From positions 72,893,559 to 72,957,558 of the forward strand of contig CATIUR010000001.1 in NCBI GenBank assembly GCA_949592205.1: 64,000 nt of DNA, in the 5' to 3' direction. Both the position numbers and the translations under genes were made by a program. Shown piece after piece: positions 1 through 12,493 of the stretch. How positions within the stretch are numbered: the stretch's first letter is position 1; every line of letters starts with the position of its first letter. Under the pieces are notes generated by a model. It was not told the origin of the DNA. It was given only the letters and a program-made list of their open reading frames with translations, and searched no databases. This DNA is from Helichrysum umbraculigerum. Lineage: Eukaryota > Streptophyta > Magnoliopsida > Asterales > Asteraceae.

Positions 1-2658
1 CAAAACAAAGCAAAGTTATATTTTTATAACTCATTAATAAGTATTTTGGTCAAATACTCCAACTAAAAATGTTCCGAATATACGATAATATATATAACGT
101 TTAACACGTGTATATCGTATAAAAATATGTTTAAACAACCGGGGAAACGAACACCGCACGGAGCGCAAACTCGGGGAACAAAATTTGAGACAATCACCAC
201 CTTGTGGGACCCACCCACAATCGGTTTTCAACTACAAAAACAAGATCCACAATTTGTGGATCTTGTTGTTGAAAGACTTAACCAAACACACTCTCCTTAA
301 ATTACTCCTTTTGGTTTTCTCATTCATTTCACCACCTTTATCGCACTTTAATCTCTTTCCCATCTCTTCACCATCGGCTCTCAACTCTCTCTCTAAAAAC
401 CAAACCAAAAACCTCCATTCATCTCCAATTGTGAAGAAGGAAATCAAAGGAAAAGGAAGCTAAAGCAAAAACCGTGCACCATCACCTTGCTTCATCTTTA
501 GATCATCAATCTTTTGTAAGAACTCCTTAAAACTCCACTAGTTTTACTTACTTTAAGTTTATATATGTGTTATGAAGTTCATTTAATAAGTATATGTCCA
601 AAACAAAGCTTTAAAATCATTTTTACTAAACATATATATATATATATATAAATCTGTCACAGAAAAATCGTCTCATGAAAACGACTATATCTCGAGTTCT
701 AGGCTGAATAAACGTATGAATATTATACCGAAATCTTCGTATGGTTGTCGACTACAACTTTCGTGTTGAACATTTCTTCTAAAAGTGCACTTATTGTTCC
801 AGAAAATTCAGTTTATACACAAAGGTTAATTATGGCCGAATCTGAAACTTGGTTTGCTTCTCGATTTTATTTACCTAACAAAATGACCTCTATAATTCAC
901 GGAAAAATGAGGTAAAATACAAGATATATAGTAGAATATGTGTGATTTTTGTTGGATTTGATTTCGGGCTAAAACATAACGAAAACGAGAGGCGAAACGA
1001 ACTGAAAACCTAACCGAAACACTTTAGGGACTGTTTTTGTAATGTAATTAAAACCGACACTTTGGGTTAATTCCGACACGAACTAATAATATTTATAAGC
1101 TCTATGAACTAATCTAAGACTTGTGTAAACGTTTCGGGTCAAACCGAAGTCGTTTGACCAAGTTCCCGACACACGAAAACCTGATCAGCCCCTTGTGTCG
1201 CTTTTGGCCCAAAGCCATTGCGACACAAGCCACTATGTCGCAAATAAATTCCAAAGTCGCATAATGCGACACAAGCTTTATGTCGCAAAACTTATCATTG
1301 TCGCATACTGCGACGCAGCAACTTTATGTCGCATTAAATTGCGGATGTCGCATATGGCGACACAAACCACTATGTCGCTAAGACCCTAATTTTTACTAAC
1401 TAGCGACCCAGACCTCTATGTCGCAACACCTCATAGCGACACAACCCTTGTGTCGCAATTCACAGAATCTTGAAAACTCATATATACACTAAGTGTCGAA
1501 CACTTACAATAACCAAATCTTATACGATAATACTCGTACATGAATCACGTATACTTTGATTTAGGAACATACGAATATACTTTACGAGTATACGATACAA
1601 CGAAACACAATAAAAATAATAATACTTGATAATTATTACAAACCGTCACCAACGGGTCGTACATGTTTTTCAAAACTCAAACCAAATCAATCAAACCATA
1701 TCATTTGGACATTACTAGTTGAATGAACGACTAGCATTGATGATCTGTTGAGACAACTACTTATATTTATAACCTTGCGCGTTTTGAGCGCCCTGCAGGT
1801 TACAGTCTTCGGACAACATCGCCTTGTGCAACATCATACTTGCTTGATAGCAACATATCAGACTCAGGTGAGTCTCATAGCCCCACATTTTTACATTTTT
1901 TACTCCCGGGGTGGGAATACATGCTGTATTTGTTTTACATGTGAACACAAGTACTAAACCTCGCTATATTCTACATGAGCTATTTGCTAATCAATTTAAA
2001 AGTCCTCTACGATCATAGTTTGGCAATACTTTTGTGGCATGAATGTTAGTGTATGGTACCATATGGGATTGACAATCCCCGTCCGGGTTAGAAGCCCCAA
2101 CTGATCAAACGGACGTATTATCATTCGTTCATACGAGTGTAGATTAGGCACTCGCAGGGAGGCACCCTCGATCAAGCACTTGATTGTGATCCTGACACCT
2201 CAGTTAAGCTCAGACTATGACCTCATGACAGTAATATACATACATTATTTGATTGGTTTCAAATCATTATATTAAATCTTGTGGTTCACACACTATATTT
2301 TATCATTATACAAACCCGTGAGCTCACCAGCTTTTAGCTGACCTTTTAGCACGTATTCTCAGGTACACAACAGCAGTAAGTCTGCCCAGAATACTATATA
2401 GCTCGAGTCGCTTGCAAACAATCAAGAGATTTTCCTGCATTATTATATTTTGTAAAAGTAGTAATGCCATATAATCTCTTAGATAGGTTACCGAGCGTTT
2501 GTAACTTATTAATTATTGTAAACTTTTATTACAATCAATGTATTTTATTTAAAACGACGCATATAGAGTCGTTCATTATATATCTTATGTACTGTGATTA
2601 CCTTGATTAGTCGTACCCGAAGTATGCTTCCGCTAATCATGAATTTGGGGGTGCGACA
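1..2658 (+). mobile_element. Ty3/gypsy LTR (solo or 3' LTR), truncated by the window start
   Basis: This stretch is collinear with, but clearly diverged from, the LTR of the complete element at 30962. Shared landmarks include the CACCGCACGGA block, a cluster of TGTCGC/GCGACA words (1195-1460), the phrase GACTCAGGTGAGT near 1861, GGGATTGACAATCC near 2064 and the closing ATTTGGGGGTG near 2643. It ends in TGCGACA at 2658, matching the TGTCACA end of the other LTR. No primer-binding site follows, so this is the outer end of a 3' LTR or a solo LTR. The 5' edge is outside the window. The next five bases, CCTAA, are part of a telomere-like tract and would be the target duplication. Confidence 0.8.
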
Positions 2659-2805
2659 CCTAAACCCTAAACGCTTTACAAAACTCTAAACCCTAACCCT
2701 AAATCATACTAAACCCTAAACCCTGCTAAGCCCTAACCCTAAACCCTGCTAAACCCTATCCTTAAATTCTAAACCCTAGCCCTAAGCCCTAACCCTAAAC
2801 ACAAA
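2659..2805. repeat. Interstitial telomere-like repeats (CCCTAAA variants)
   Basis: About 140 bases of imperfect CCCTAAA, CCCTAACCCTAAA and CCCTGCTAAA units start directly at the end of the LTR. CCCTAAA is the complement of the Arabidopsis-type plant telomere repeat TTTAGGG. The units are degenerate, as expected for an old interstitial tract rather than a live telomere. Confidence 0.85.
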
Positions 2806-5100
2806 TCAAATGTACAACCAATCACTAACACATGTGTTACTAATTTGTAAAACCCACCAAAAAATGAAGAAAAAAAAATTGTCAAAAGTATGCCTTGAGC
2901 GACGGAAAATCGAAGAGGAGAAAACGCTGAATTTTATGGTGCAATTTTCATGATTTTTTGACTTATCGTTTGTGAGATATTTGAGTTTCAAAAATGTGGG
3001 GGAAATGAGTATTTGATGAAAATGAGTGGTTGAGATTGATTCCCCTATTCTCACTCAAAATTGATGTACTCATTTGAACTCTACTCGTTGAAAGTATTAG
3101 GAAATATTATTAATTATTAACTAATGAAATATAAAACATTGATCGTGTTTTAATGATATTATACGAAGAAAAAAAAGGATAGTAATCATTAATTGCCGAC
3201 GACATATATATTGATAAAATGAGTTTTCTTTTGCTCAAAACCCTTATTGCGTCGATGCTCTTGATCACGTGTACAGGTAAGAATCATGACGCATATATAT
3301 GATGATTCATTTGATTTTTGATTAACAATTTTATTTTTATGACATGTCACGAGATAATATGATGATTCCGCCAAATTAAATAAGTTGTGTGACCGTTTCG
3401 TATATACATTGTAGTTGTATATTATAAAATACAACAATAACTCATTTTACCCCAATGCATACAAAATTAGTAGTTATATAGCAAGGTTGTCAGGATCGGA
3501 TCCTATGTAGGATCGTTTTTGCCTTTGCAAGATGTGGATCGTAAGATCGGGATTGGGACCGTAGATCCTACCAAAATATTATTTTTTAACAAAGATATGT
3601 AAATTCTTGTAAAAAACTAATATTAGAGAAATTAATCTAACATCCAAACTTTTATATTACAAAAGTGATGCAATTTGTCAACATATATTTCTCGAACGAT
3701 AAACGTACTAAAACAAAAGATAGCGGCATAGTACAATTGCACCAAAGTTTAAGTGTATATTACAAATGAAAATTACTAATCGTCGCTTTAGAGGTTTAAT
3801 AATTTTTTTTAGGTTAATTTGATAATAAATTGGGAAATTGAATGTAAAAACGAATTTATGGTAAGTTTTGAGATAGGATTTGGACTATTTATGGGCCTTA
3901 CAAGCCCAATTGTAAAAAAAAAATTTAGCCCATTTTGGGATCGGATCGAGCCTTAAAAGGCCTAGTTTTTTTTATTAAAGCCCGAAGCCCGACCCGAGAT
4001 TTTTTAGGCCCGGTCTAAGCCCGGGCTTCGTGCATATCTATTTTCAGTGCAGGAAATTGTCCTGAAAAAAAAGAAAAAAGGAAAAATAGAGGCTATACCG
4101 ATGGCTATATTGGAAGGTTTTTTAATATCCTGTTTTCGCTTGTTTTTGTCGTTATCCTTGTAATAATTTTACGCATCCCAGCGGACTAATTACTCCAGCA
4201 AATTGATGTACAAAATCATATAGAATTAATTATTTAATAAATAACCCTTGGAATTTGTTTCAATTTAATTGTGAAATCAAGTGTTTCGTTTCATAAAATG
4301 GAATAACATAGTCAAATCTTGAGCATTCTCCAATCATATGTTCTAATTGGATTGGAAATGTTATTTTAATTATTTATATGATATGATATACGATTTGCTC
4401 ATACACCAGTAATTAATAATTACTTACACCATCACCCCTTTAAACATGAGTTAGAACCAATCGTGTATCATGTATCAACTCAAACACTCATTCTTTGATT
4501 ATAAATTTATTTCAACAATAATTCGATTTAACGATACCTAAATGACCCCACAAATTCCATTTTGACGCAAACAAGAAGAGGGAAATGTGATAGAATCTTG
4601 CATCAACTCAAACAATTGAGATGGAACATATATAGACCCCCATGTCACATGCATGTCCCTTCAAGTTTCTTCATATCATCCATCATCTATAGTGAACCTA
4701 GGTAGCTATATTCTGGATTATTATTTTTTATTTTTATTTTTTGTATTTTTTTGCTTGGACTTTTGAAGCTCTTAACATTTTTTGGTTGTTAGGTTAGTTA
4801 CTTGGATTAATTATCTAGCAGAAAATCCAAACTTGTAAAATTTGGTGGTCAAGGGTAAATAATAATCTTACGATGCATCTAAAACTGACTCATGTTACTC
4901 TTATGGAGTGAAGAAATTTGATAGACTTACAATTCAATTCATTAATTTAATGAATTTGAGATTATAATTCTTTCAAATTCCAATCTACAAATCAAACGTA
5001 GCCTTAGTATCTAAAGATGATTAAACACTACAAACCTGCTTATTTAATTTCATTAATTACAGTTCAAGATGAAAGGCAAAGAGAAACAAATTAAGAACTT
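2806..5100. other. Intergenic, no gene seen
   Basis: AT-rich DNA without a recognisable coding region. A degenerate repetitive patch lies at about 3483-4030. It has GGATCGGATCC-type words at its left side and GCCCGAAGCCCGACCCGAG / GGCCCGGTCTAAGCCCGGGC words at its right side, which look like subterminal repeats of an old DNA transposon. Neither termini nor a target duplication could be fixed. Confidence 0.4.
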
Positions 5101-5168
5101 AATGAACACTAAAACAAGACCATTAAGATATAGGAGTACAATCTTAATCAAAGCAACCTCACCACAAG

Positions 5169-5924
5169 TTACGTTTTGAAAGTTGGATCCTCCCATGGTT
5201 TATTAAAATCTTCAAGAGACATAGTATCAAGATCCTTCCAATTCCAATTGTTTAGCTCCAAGAAAGAACCTGTTTCTTGAAAACTTGGCATGATCATGCT
5301 TGTTGCAATGCTTGAATCCTCATTCTTTTCAAGCATTTCGATAATAGAACTTGAATCATTCGAACTTGGATTTGATTCGAAAGAGCTTAAAAGTTTTGAA
5401 AATCCTAATCTTGAAACATCCCCATGAGCCAATTCTTGACCTATAAAGCTTCCATAGAAATCGCAAGAAATTAAACCTTTTAACTATTCAATATCCGTAT
5501 ATGATTCCACATCATCTCTCCTTTTACTACCAATTGGTTTAAATTCAAAAAAAGCATCATATGGCTCTTTGGGATCACTTAGACTATCTTGATCTTTATA
5601 GGGGTTGTTTCTAGTGGCCGCGGTAGTGGGATCGGTGATAATAATAGGCTGTCTTAATCGCTTGTTTTTTCTTCCACCACCAATTGGGACATTGCGAAGA
5701 GTGCCACCATTAGTCCAATGCCTCTTACACGCTTTGCAAAAGTATCGAGGTTGCGCTTTGTTGTAATTATTGTAGTAACAAAACTTTGTGTTTGTTGATT
5801 CGCATCTTGGACACTTTGAAGTGTCCGGTTGTGGTGTTAGTAGTTGCTTTCTTGAAGACCGAAGTTTAGGTGACTCCAAACCGTCCGATTCTGACATGGC
5901 TCTAACACAATTGATCGAGTTCAC
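5169..5924 (-). pseudogene. Dof zinc-finger transcription factor with an in-frame amber codon
   Basis: Dof proteins are plant-specific nuclear transcription factors whose single zinc finger binds AAAG-type sites. The frame opens at ATG 5924. Residues 38-66 carry the Cys pattern C-x2-C-x21-C-x2-C, followed by the signature HWTNGGTLRNVPIGGG and a basic RKNKR. The frame meets TAG at 5484-5486 after 146 residues, but the same frame then stays open for another 104 residues to 5169. That tail is Ser-rich and acidic and ends in a Trp-rich segment (NNWNWKDLD, PWEDP), typical of a Dof activation region. There is no room for an intron at the stop. The gene is therefore a nonsense allele, a pseudogene, or makes a short protein with the zinc finger but no activation tail. 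A sequencing error is also possible. Subfamily not assigned. Confidence 0.85.
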
Positions 5925-6906
5925 AACGGCTAAAGGAATTAGCTAGCTTGATTGCCTAATTACATGAAGTTGAATTGATCAGGTTGATTTTGGTTATGAG
6001 AAAGTAAATGATATATATTTATTATGAATAAAAGAGATGATATATGATATATATGAAGATTTAAGGAAGGGAAAAGGACACTAGCTAATGAACCCGATTT
6101 ATGTAAGCGGTTCAAATAAGACCAGTGTATATTTGCATATGCCATAATCCATTTATACGAGTGGCATCTATGCATAGTGAAATGAAATACCTTTTTTTTT
6201 TTAAAGACAAATAATAATCACACGCTTCTACCATGAATATAGATATTAGTCACATTTCAGGACTTCAACCATCAACATACCTATAGTTTGAAGGCGATCC
6301 CGATACAGCTAAATAAATGGCCCTTTAATAGAATTAAAAAAATGGAAGGTTTTAAGTAGCTCGTTTTTGGTGTTTCAAATCAGTTCAGAGTTGGAAATGT
6401 TTTAGTTAGCATGTACTAAAATGTTATAATAAGATGATAGTTAAAGTTGAAACCAGGATGAGTTAATAAGCACATTGGGACAATTGAGACCATTGGTAGT
6501 GCTTTGTGTGTCATCTAGCTTCTTAAGGTATGACCTAAAAGTCTTCGTATATGCCTATCCTACCTCTACGCATAGTTGCATGATGTTAGAATTATAAATA
6601 AATGTTTGAAATATGCATATTTATCTATATTATTCTTTTTTTTTTTTTTTTTTTTTAATATATCTACATCTATGGAAAATTGTATATACGACAGCTTAAA
6701 CTCATCAAGTGGATGACGACCGACGAGCTTAAAGTATTATAGACAAATGTATACGAGTATTGAGTTATGTATATTCTCTAATGTAAAAAACCTCGTATTC
6801 GATGGGATCCTGATACTCGATCCTAATGTAGCCGTTGGATCTCCGAGTTGACTATGAACAAGGACGGGTATGGATAAGGATTTTACCTGGTCCCGAATGC
6901 ATACCG
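5925..6906. other. Upstream region of the Dof gene
   Basis: AT-rich DNA 5' of the Dof start codon, with a poly-T run near 6636-6657. No TATA box or other promoter element could be placed with confidence and no other gene is visible. Confidence 0.3.

Positions 6907-6963
<57 letters not shown>
6907..6963. repeat. (AT)n microsatellite
   Basis: About 57 bases of uninterrupted AT dinucleotides. Open frames here are only Tyr-Ile repeats and are not genes. Confidence 0.95.
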
Positions 6964-6966
<3 letters not shown>

Positions 6967-7372
6967 TCAAACTCCCATTACCATTGTATTAAATGTGTTA
7001 ATGTAATTAGTCCACTTTCTTATCTCTTTATAATTATAGGTTAATGTAGTAGTTAATTTTACTATAACTCATTAGAGTTTATATGATTATGATACTCCGT
7101 ATATAGTATTGCCCTAAGTCGTCATTTTAATGGTTTATTATATGACTCAAGCTAATTTGATAGGGAAAAGAATCTCTAAATCCAATCGGCGATTCCCAAT
7201 ACCCTTTAGGACGGAGGCGGGGATGGGAACGTAAAACCAACTCCCTGGAGGGATGGGGACGAGGATGAGAATGAAAGTGGAGAATGGAGATAGAGATGAG
7301 GGCTATGATCTCCGATATTTTACCGTATAGTTGTCATCTCTAATTCTGTAATTACCTTTCACTCTATCTAAG

Positions 7373-7791
7373 GCTATGTTTGGCACGCACCTTTTTAGAG
7401 CTTATGGGAGCTTGTAGCTTGTAGCTTGTGGCTTATGGTTTTCATAAGCTCTGTTTGGCTGAGTAGCTTATGAGTAGCTTATGATTTTCATAAGCTCCAA
7501 AACCATAAGCTACTTGAAGTAGCTTATGGAAGTAGCTTGTAGCTTGTGGCTTATGAAATTACATAAATACCCTCCATATAATTATATATCATCTTTTAAA
7601 ATTAATATATTTGTCCTTTTATGTCATTGTACATTCATAAGCTACAAGCTCCAGCTACTCTACCAAACACAAATATAACCAAAAGCTACCAGCTACCAGC
7701 TCCAGCTACAAGCTACTTGTTTCAGCTACCAGCTACAAGCTACCAGCTCCAGCTACAAGCTTCAGCTACCAGCTAGTTGTGCCAAACATAA
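7373..7791. mobile_element. MITE with terminal inverted repeats
   Basis: The ends read CTATGTTTGGCACGC on the left and, on the opposite strand, TTATGTTTGGCACAAC on the right. The interior is built from repeated AGCTTGTAGCTTATG words on the left and their complements AGCTACAAGCTACCAGCT on the right, so the whole element can fold back. It has no coding capacity. The target-site duplication was not resolved, so the superfamily is uncertain. Confidence 0.65.
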
Positions 7792-8675
7792 TATAATGAC
7801 ACAATTTTCGATGATGTACTCGGAAAGTCGGAATTTATATAATTGTCACATCAACAAAAACTCTTACAATATTTGAATAGATAACACTCCTCAAATACAA
7901 ATAGCAAGAATTAGAATTTGGTACATCCTTGAGTGGAACTTGAAATTTATATACACTTAATGAGAAAATCAAATAACCACTTGAATAATAGCTGATGATT
8001 CGTATACTATCACATATAGGCCATACACCATCAAATGCATATACTATCACATATATGCCATACACCATCAAATGTACTTTACAGAGTTGTGGAGTATAAC
8101 ACTGTAAATCATATATAGTATACAAATTACTACCCTTTAGATAATAACACGGCTATATTGTGATTGCATGACCAAGTGGACTACTTGAGGGGTGTATGTG
8201 ATTGCGTTTTGTGAAGTTATCTAATTATTCCATTTGAAAAATGTAAATATAATTAAAACAAAATACTTGGCAATAGAAGTGATTATTTTTGCATCTTGTT
8301 ATAGAGAAAATGTAATTTTGAAAAACCAAGTTGTAACATATACTTTTACAAAACACCGTCAATTTATTATAAAAACGAACACCATCTTAATAATCTAACA
8401 ACTAAAAGATACAACTAATCTCATCCCACGTTCAAAAGTTATTATGTTCCAAGTCACAACTATCAGATTGTATACAGTTTAAGAAAAGATCAGATCATCA
8501 CATTGTGAACTGATCGATAAAATTTTACGTTAATGATTGAAAAGCATATTGATTGGTTAGAATTTTAACATGGATATTTATTTTAGAACAAATCAAAATA
8601 GAAAAATCAACATTTAATTTGGGACGTATAGAGTATGCTTTTAAACTTCTGTCAAATTGGATGAACCTCACGTTA
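7792..8675. other. Intergenic, short tandem repeat at 7998-8078
   Basis: No gene seen. A unit of about 39 bases containing ATACTATCACATATA and CCATACACCATCAAATG is present twice in tandem at about 7998-8078; the open frame across it is an artefact of the repeat. Confidence 0.4.
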
Positions 8676-8822
8676 TAATTATGGGTAGCGATCCGTACAC
8701 CACTGGTTTTAGCCGTACACCACCAAACATGTTATAAGGTGTTGTACTGTACAACACTGTAAAGCATGTTTAGTGGTATATGGCTAAAAACTAATGGTAT
8801 ACGAATCACTCCCCCATAATTA
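8676..8822. mobile_element. Small foldback element (about 147 bp)
   Basis: The left arm TAATTATGGG...CCACCAAACATG pairs with the right arm CATGTTTAGTGG...CCCATAATTA over roughly 55 bases each, leaving a loop of about 40 bases. Such a structure is typical of a short MITE. It has no coding capacity. Confidence 0.6.
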
Positions 8823-9240
8823 TTACATAGAATTTGTACTTTGATCATTTATTCACGAGTTAACCCAAGATGAGAAACGACAAATGTTAATTAATGATAA
8901 TACTAAGAAAGTAGGAAACAGGGACATGTAAATGAAAGATAATTGACGATGGCCGGTTTGTCTTGTTTCAACTTAAAGTAACTTAATAAGTGTGTGGTAG
9001 ACCGACTTCCATAATCTTTTTATTTCTATAATTCCTCAAATTTACAGCAAAACAAGATTTTAAAATAATATAGGAGAAGCACTTTGTGTTCTGTAAAAAT
9101 GCGAATTAAAGCTATGGCATGCGAATTAAAGCTATGGCAAAGTGTGATTATGTTCGAGTGAAAAAGTGAAGGTAAAATGAAAATTTTTTATTTTTGTTGT
9201 AGCATTTGCTATTAGACGTATAATTTTATAACAAAATGGA

Positions 9241-9444
9241 AGTGTGTTTGGTTCGCGGAATATTTTCGATGCAATTGGAATTCATATAAGGAATTGGAAT
9301 CATAAGGAAGGAATGTAAATTCCTTTAGGTGAAGGAAGTTTGTGACTTCCAATTTTAAACCTTGTTGAACCAAACAACCTTATGAAATGGAATTGAGATT
9401 CTAATTCAGTCGAATTCCATAGAATTTTACGAACCAAATGCAGT
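9241..9444. mobile_element. MITE, TIR TTTGGTTCG type
   Basis: The left end AGTGTGTTTGGTTCG (9241-9255) is matched by the right end CGAACCAAATGCAGT (9430-9444), which is its near-perfect inverse. The interior has paired GGAATTGGAAT and ATTCCA words. About 204 bp, no coding capacity; target duplication not resolved. Confidence 0.65.
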
Positions 9445-10075
9445 CTAAGTATTTGTAGTGAATTAGAGATTTGTACACAAAAGAGCAAATAACTTAACTA
9501 AAATCACTCAGTGAGAACTAGCCATTTAATCATCTGTATATTTATAAGGGGAAAGTGAGTATGCGGTTGTTAGGCATACAAGTCGTATACTCGTATGTAA
9601 AACCCCCGAAACTACGTAGTTTTATTTATTTTTTATCTTTAGAAAAAGGAGATTCACTTCTAAAATGAAAGTGATTAATTAATTTTTTTATTTATTCTCT
9701 TAATCATATCCACGTACTGTATTGCTGAATGGTTTGTAAAATGGGTGATAAACTGATACCCAATGTTTTATTTTTGGTTTTGATGTAGTTCTTTCAATCT
9801 AAAATTCATCCTTTTCATGCAAATTTAGTTTGCTCTCTGTTAAAGTGCTGGCGTGAATGTATATAGATCTAGTAGATAGAGGTGTTTGTACAGGTGATGT
9901 CGTGCTAAAACTTACATTGAAACTAATTAAACGGGTAATGTTTACAAACGGAAGTCTTCATTTAATTATCATTATTATTACTTTTTGATATGTACATAAG
10001 AATACACACATACACTAATATACTAAATCATAAGTGTTAAAAAGGGGTTTTAACTTTAGAATCAAAACTACTTAT
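9445..10075. other. Intergenic, nothing recognised
   Basis: AT-rich DNA without gene, RNA gene or clear element boundary. Confidence 0.3.
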
Positions 10076-10273
10076 GGTGTGTTTGGCACCAACATTTTTA
10101 AGGGATTCTTGGGACGTAGATTCTTAAATATAGAATCCCCATCAACAATCCTTGTTTGGCACACACAAAAATTTTGGAATTCTTGAAAAAATAATCCCTC
10201 AAAATAGAAGCTCTTGAAAGTAGCTTCTAAAATAATCCCATCTCCATCCCCATCCAATATTGCCAAACACACC
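10076..10273. mobile_element. MITE, TIR GGTGTGTTTGGCA
   Basis: A perfect 13-base inverted repeat bounds this 198-bp element: GGTGTGTTTGGCA at 10076 and TGCCAAACACACC ending at 10273. The termini resemble those of the elements at 7373 and 9241, but the interiors differ. Non-coding. Confidence 0.7.
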
Positions 10274-10764
10274 CTATGTTTAGTTATTTTATAATGGAGC
10301 GGAAAATATAAATAGTCGATCTTATGTATTAGAATTTTACTTATTACCTGTCTTATGCAAGCAACCTCTACTATGAAAGTAATTTTACTCATGAACTTTT
10401 ATAAAGAAAATGTACCTTTAATTTGTAAAAAAATTTAATTTCATTATATTCGACGAAATTGATAATTTCAATTTCATATCATAACTACTACGTTTGGCTC
10501 AAGATTTAATTTAATCGAAATTCACCAAATTTCTTCGTTTAAAAATATTCACATTTACTTAAAGAATTTTATATATCTCATGAATTGCAATTTCATCGAA
10601 AAGAAACCAACGCACCCCAAGTGAACACCTACTATGTTCATAAGAGATACAAAGAATACAACGTTTTACCTTTTTAGAAAGGTAAACATTCTCACATCTT
10701 AAATCACGTGTTATATATACATTTTACCTCAAATGGAATTCCACACGTACCGGTAGACTATAAA

Positions 10765-10767
10765 AAA

Positions 10768-10857
<90 letters not shown>

Positions 10858-10861
10858 AAAA

Positions 10862-10900
<39 letters not shown>
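10765..10900. repeat. (AT)n microsatellite, interrupted
   Basis: Two long AT arrays separated by ATTATAAAAAAATATAAT. They abut the left end of the foldback element that follows. The Tyr-Ile frames are artefacts. Confidence 0.9.
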
Positions 10901-10905
<5 letters not shown>

Positions 10906-11605
10906 TGGGATCCTGTGAGAACAAGGAGATTCCGTGAGAACGGTGAGAACACATCTTAGCCATCCATTTTTTTATCAAAAAACCTGATTTTGGAAGTGGC
11001 ATTTTTGTAAATACTTTAAAGTTTGATTTTGAAAGGTTAACATAAGGATTGCTAGGTGAAGTTTAATTTTTTTTGCTTCACAATAGTTTTAACATGGTGA
11101 AGTTTTATTTAATTTTTTGTAAATCAACATATTTGAAGTAGTGAATTGAAAAGTATAAAAATTAATCTTTTCAAAAACTAATGTTAACAAAAAAATATTT
11201 ACATAATCTCATTAAAACTATGCGAATCTATAAAAATAAAAATTTATAGCATCGCAACCTTATGTTAAAAAAAATATATATTAAACTTAACCTCACCAAA
11301 ATGATGTGAAGCTAAAAAAAAGAAGCTTCACGTGAGCAAAATGATGTGAAGCTAAAAAAAAAGCTTCACAGGAGCAAAATGATGTGAAGCTAAATAAAAA
11401 AAAAAAAGATTCACTTGAGCAAAATGATGTGAAGTTAAAAAAAAAAAGATTCACATGAGCAAAGGTGATGTGAACCTTCCAAAATCAAACTTCAAAGTAT
11501 TTACGAAATTGTCACCTCCAAAATCAGGATTTTTGATCAAAAAATGGATGGATAAGATGTGTTCTCACCGTTCTCACGGAATCTCCTTGTTCTCACCAGA
11601 ACCCA

Positions 11606-11611
<6 letters not shown>
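10901..11611. mobile_element. Foldback element with long terminal inverted repeats
   Basis: The left arm (about 10901-11030) carries GTGAGAACAAGGAGATTCCG, GTGAGAACGGTGAGAACAC and ATCCATTTTTT. The right arm (about 11468-11611) carries the same words inverted (CTCACCGTTCTCACGGAATC). Between the arms lie four to five copies of a roughly 40-base unit AAAATGATGTGAAGCT...TTCACNTGAGC (11298-11460), itself a small hairpin. Both flanks are (AT)n, so the element appears to target or carry TA repeats. It has no transposase. Confidence 0.7.

Positions 11612-11667
<56 letters not shown>
11612..11667. repeat. (AT)n microsatellite
   Basis: AT dinucleotide array directly at the right end of the foldback element. 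Confidence 0.95.
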
Positions 11668-11672
<5 letters not shown>

Positions 11673-12331
11673 ATAAAGATATAAATATAAATAAAAAGAT
11701 TCGTTGTCTTTTAACCGGCTATATGCAGTTTTACTTGACGTACAATAAACAAGCGGTGGACAAGTAAATTTCGTTCTGTAATTTTGCTACAAACATATAT
11801 TATTAGCAGGAAAAAAAAGCGTAATAGCACATGCTCAAAGGACTCAAATCACTCAATTAAGCACCATGGCAACGCTCCTGAACACACTAGATGTCTTCTA
11901 CATAGATTTCTAAGCGTGGATTGGTTAGGTACATAAAATTGGGGTTTCAATTGGCAGCAACATCAAAACGAACCAGTGGCAATCTGACCCCAAAATGTAG
12001 TTTAAAACGTGCACCTGATGAAGATTTCTCATAAACTTTGGCTGCTCTACTTTGTCTTGTTGCAATAGATGTTCATGAGTATCTTGAACACTACCAATGT
12101 TACACTACTGGTTTTCATAGAATCATTTTTAACATATAAACAGGATATTCACCAAAAAGACTACAACCCTGGCGCAGATTTACGATTAAGAATCGCCTAC
12201 ATATCTACAATGCTTATATTTTGAATTAGGGCATGCTTAGTTAAGACTGAGAAATGAGAAAAGAAATGCTAAAGGTAATGGTAGATAAATGAATCACATT
12301 AAAAAAAAAGTGTCCCCGATTTTTAATGATA
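11668..12331. other. Intergenic / possible 3' flank of SF3B2
   Basis: No coding region of its own was found. Part of it may be 3' untranslated or terminator DNA of the SF3B2 gene, whose stop codon is at 12494, but no poly(A) signal could be assigned with confidence. Confidence 0.3.
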
Positions 12332-12465
12332 CTCCCTCCAATGTTTAGGTTATAAACAATATTACTATAACGTGCACTTACTATTGATAATTATAAAATT
12401 AAACATCCACTTGAAATCACCATTCATGCATTATATTTATAATCTTTTACAATCCGAAGGGACAG
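12332..12465. mobile_element. Possible degenerate Stowaway-like MITE
   Basis: The left end CTCCCTCCAATGTTTAGG resembles the CTCCCTCCGTCCC terminus of plant Stowaway elements. The right end CCGAAGGGACAG is a poor inverse of it, and both are followed inward by TTATAAA words. It lies just downstream of the SF3B2 stop codon. Confidence 0.35.
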
Positions 12466-12493
12466 TAAAAAAACCTGTCGATGAACGGAAGTC

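Noticed and set aside
10724..11002. Open frames full of Tyr-Ile repeats (also at 6737-7044 and 11455-11673)
   Set aside because: Translations of (AT)n microsatellites with no gene context.
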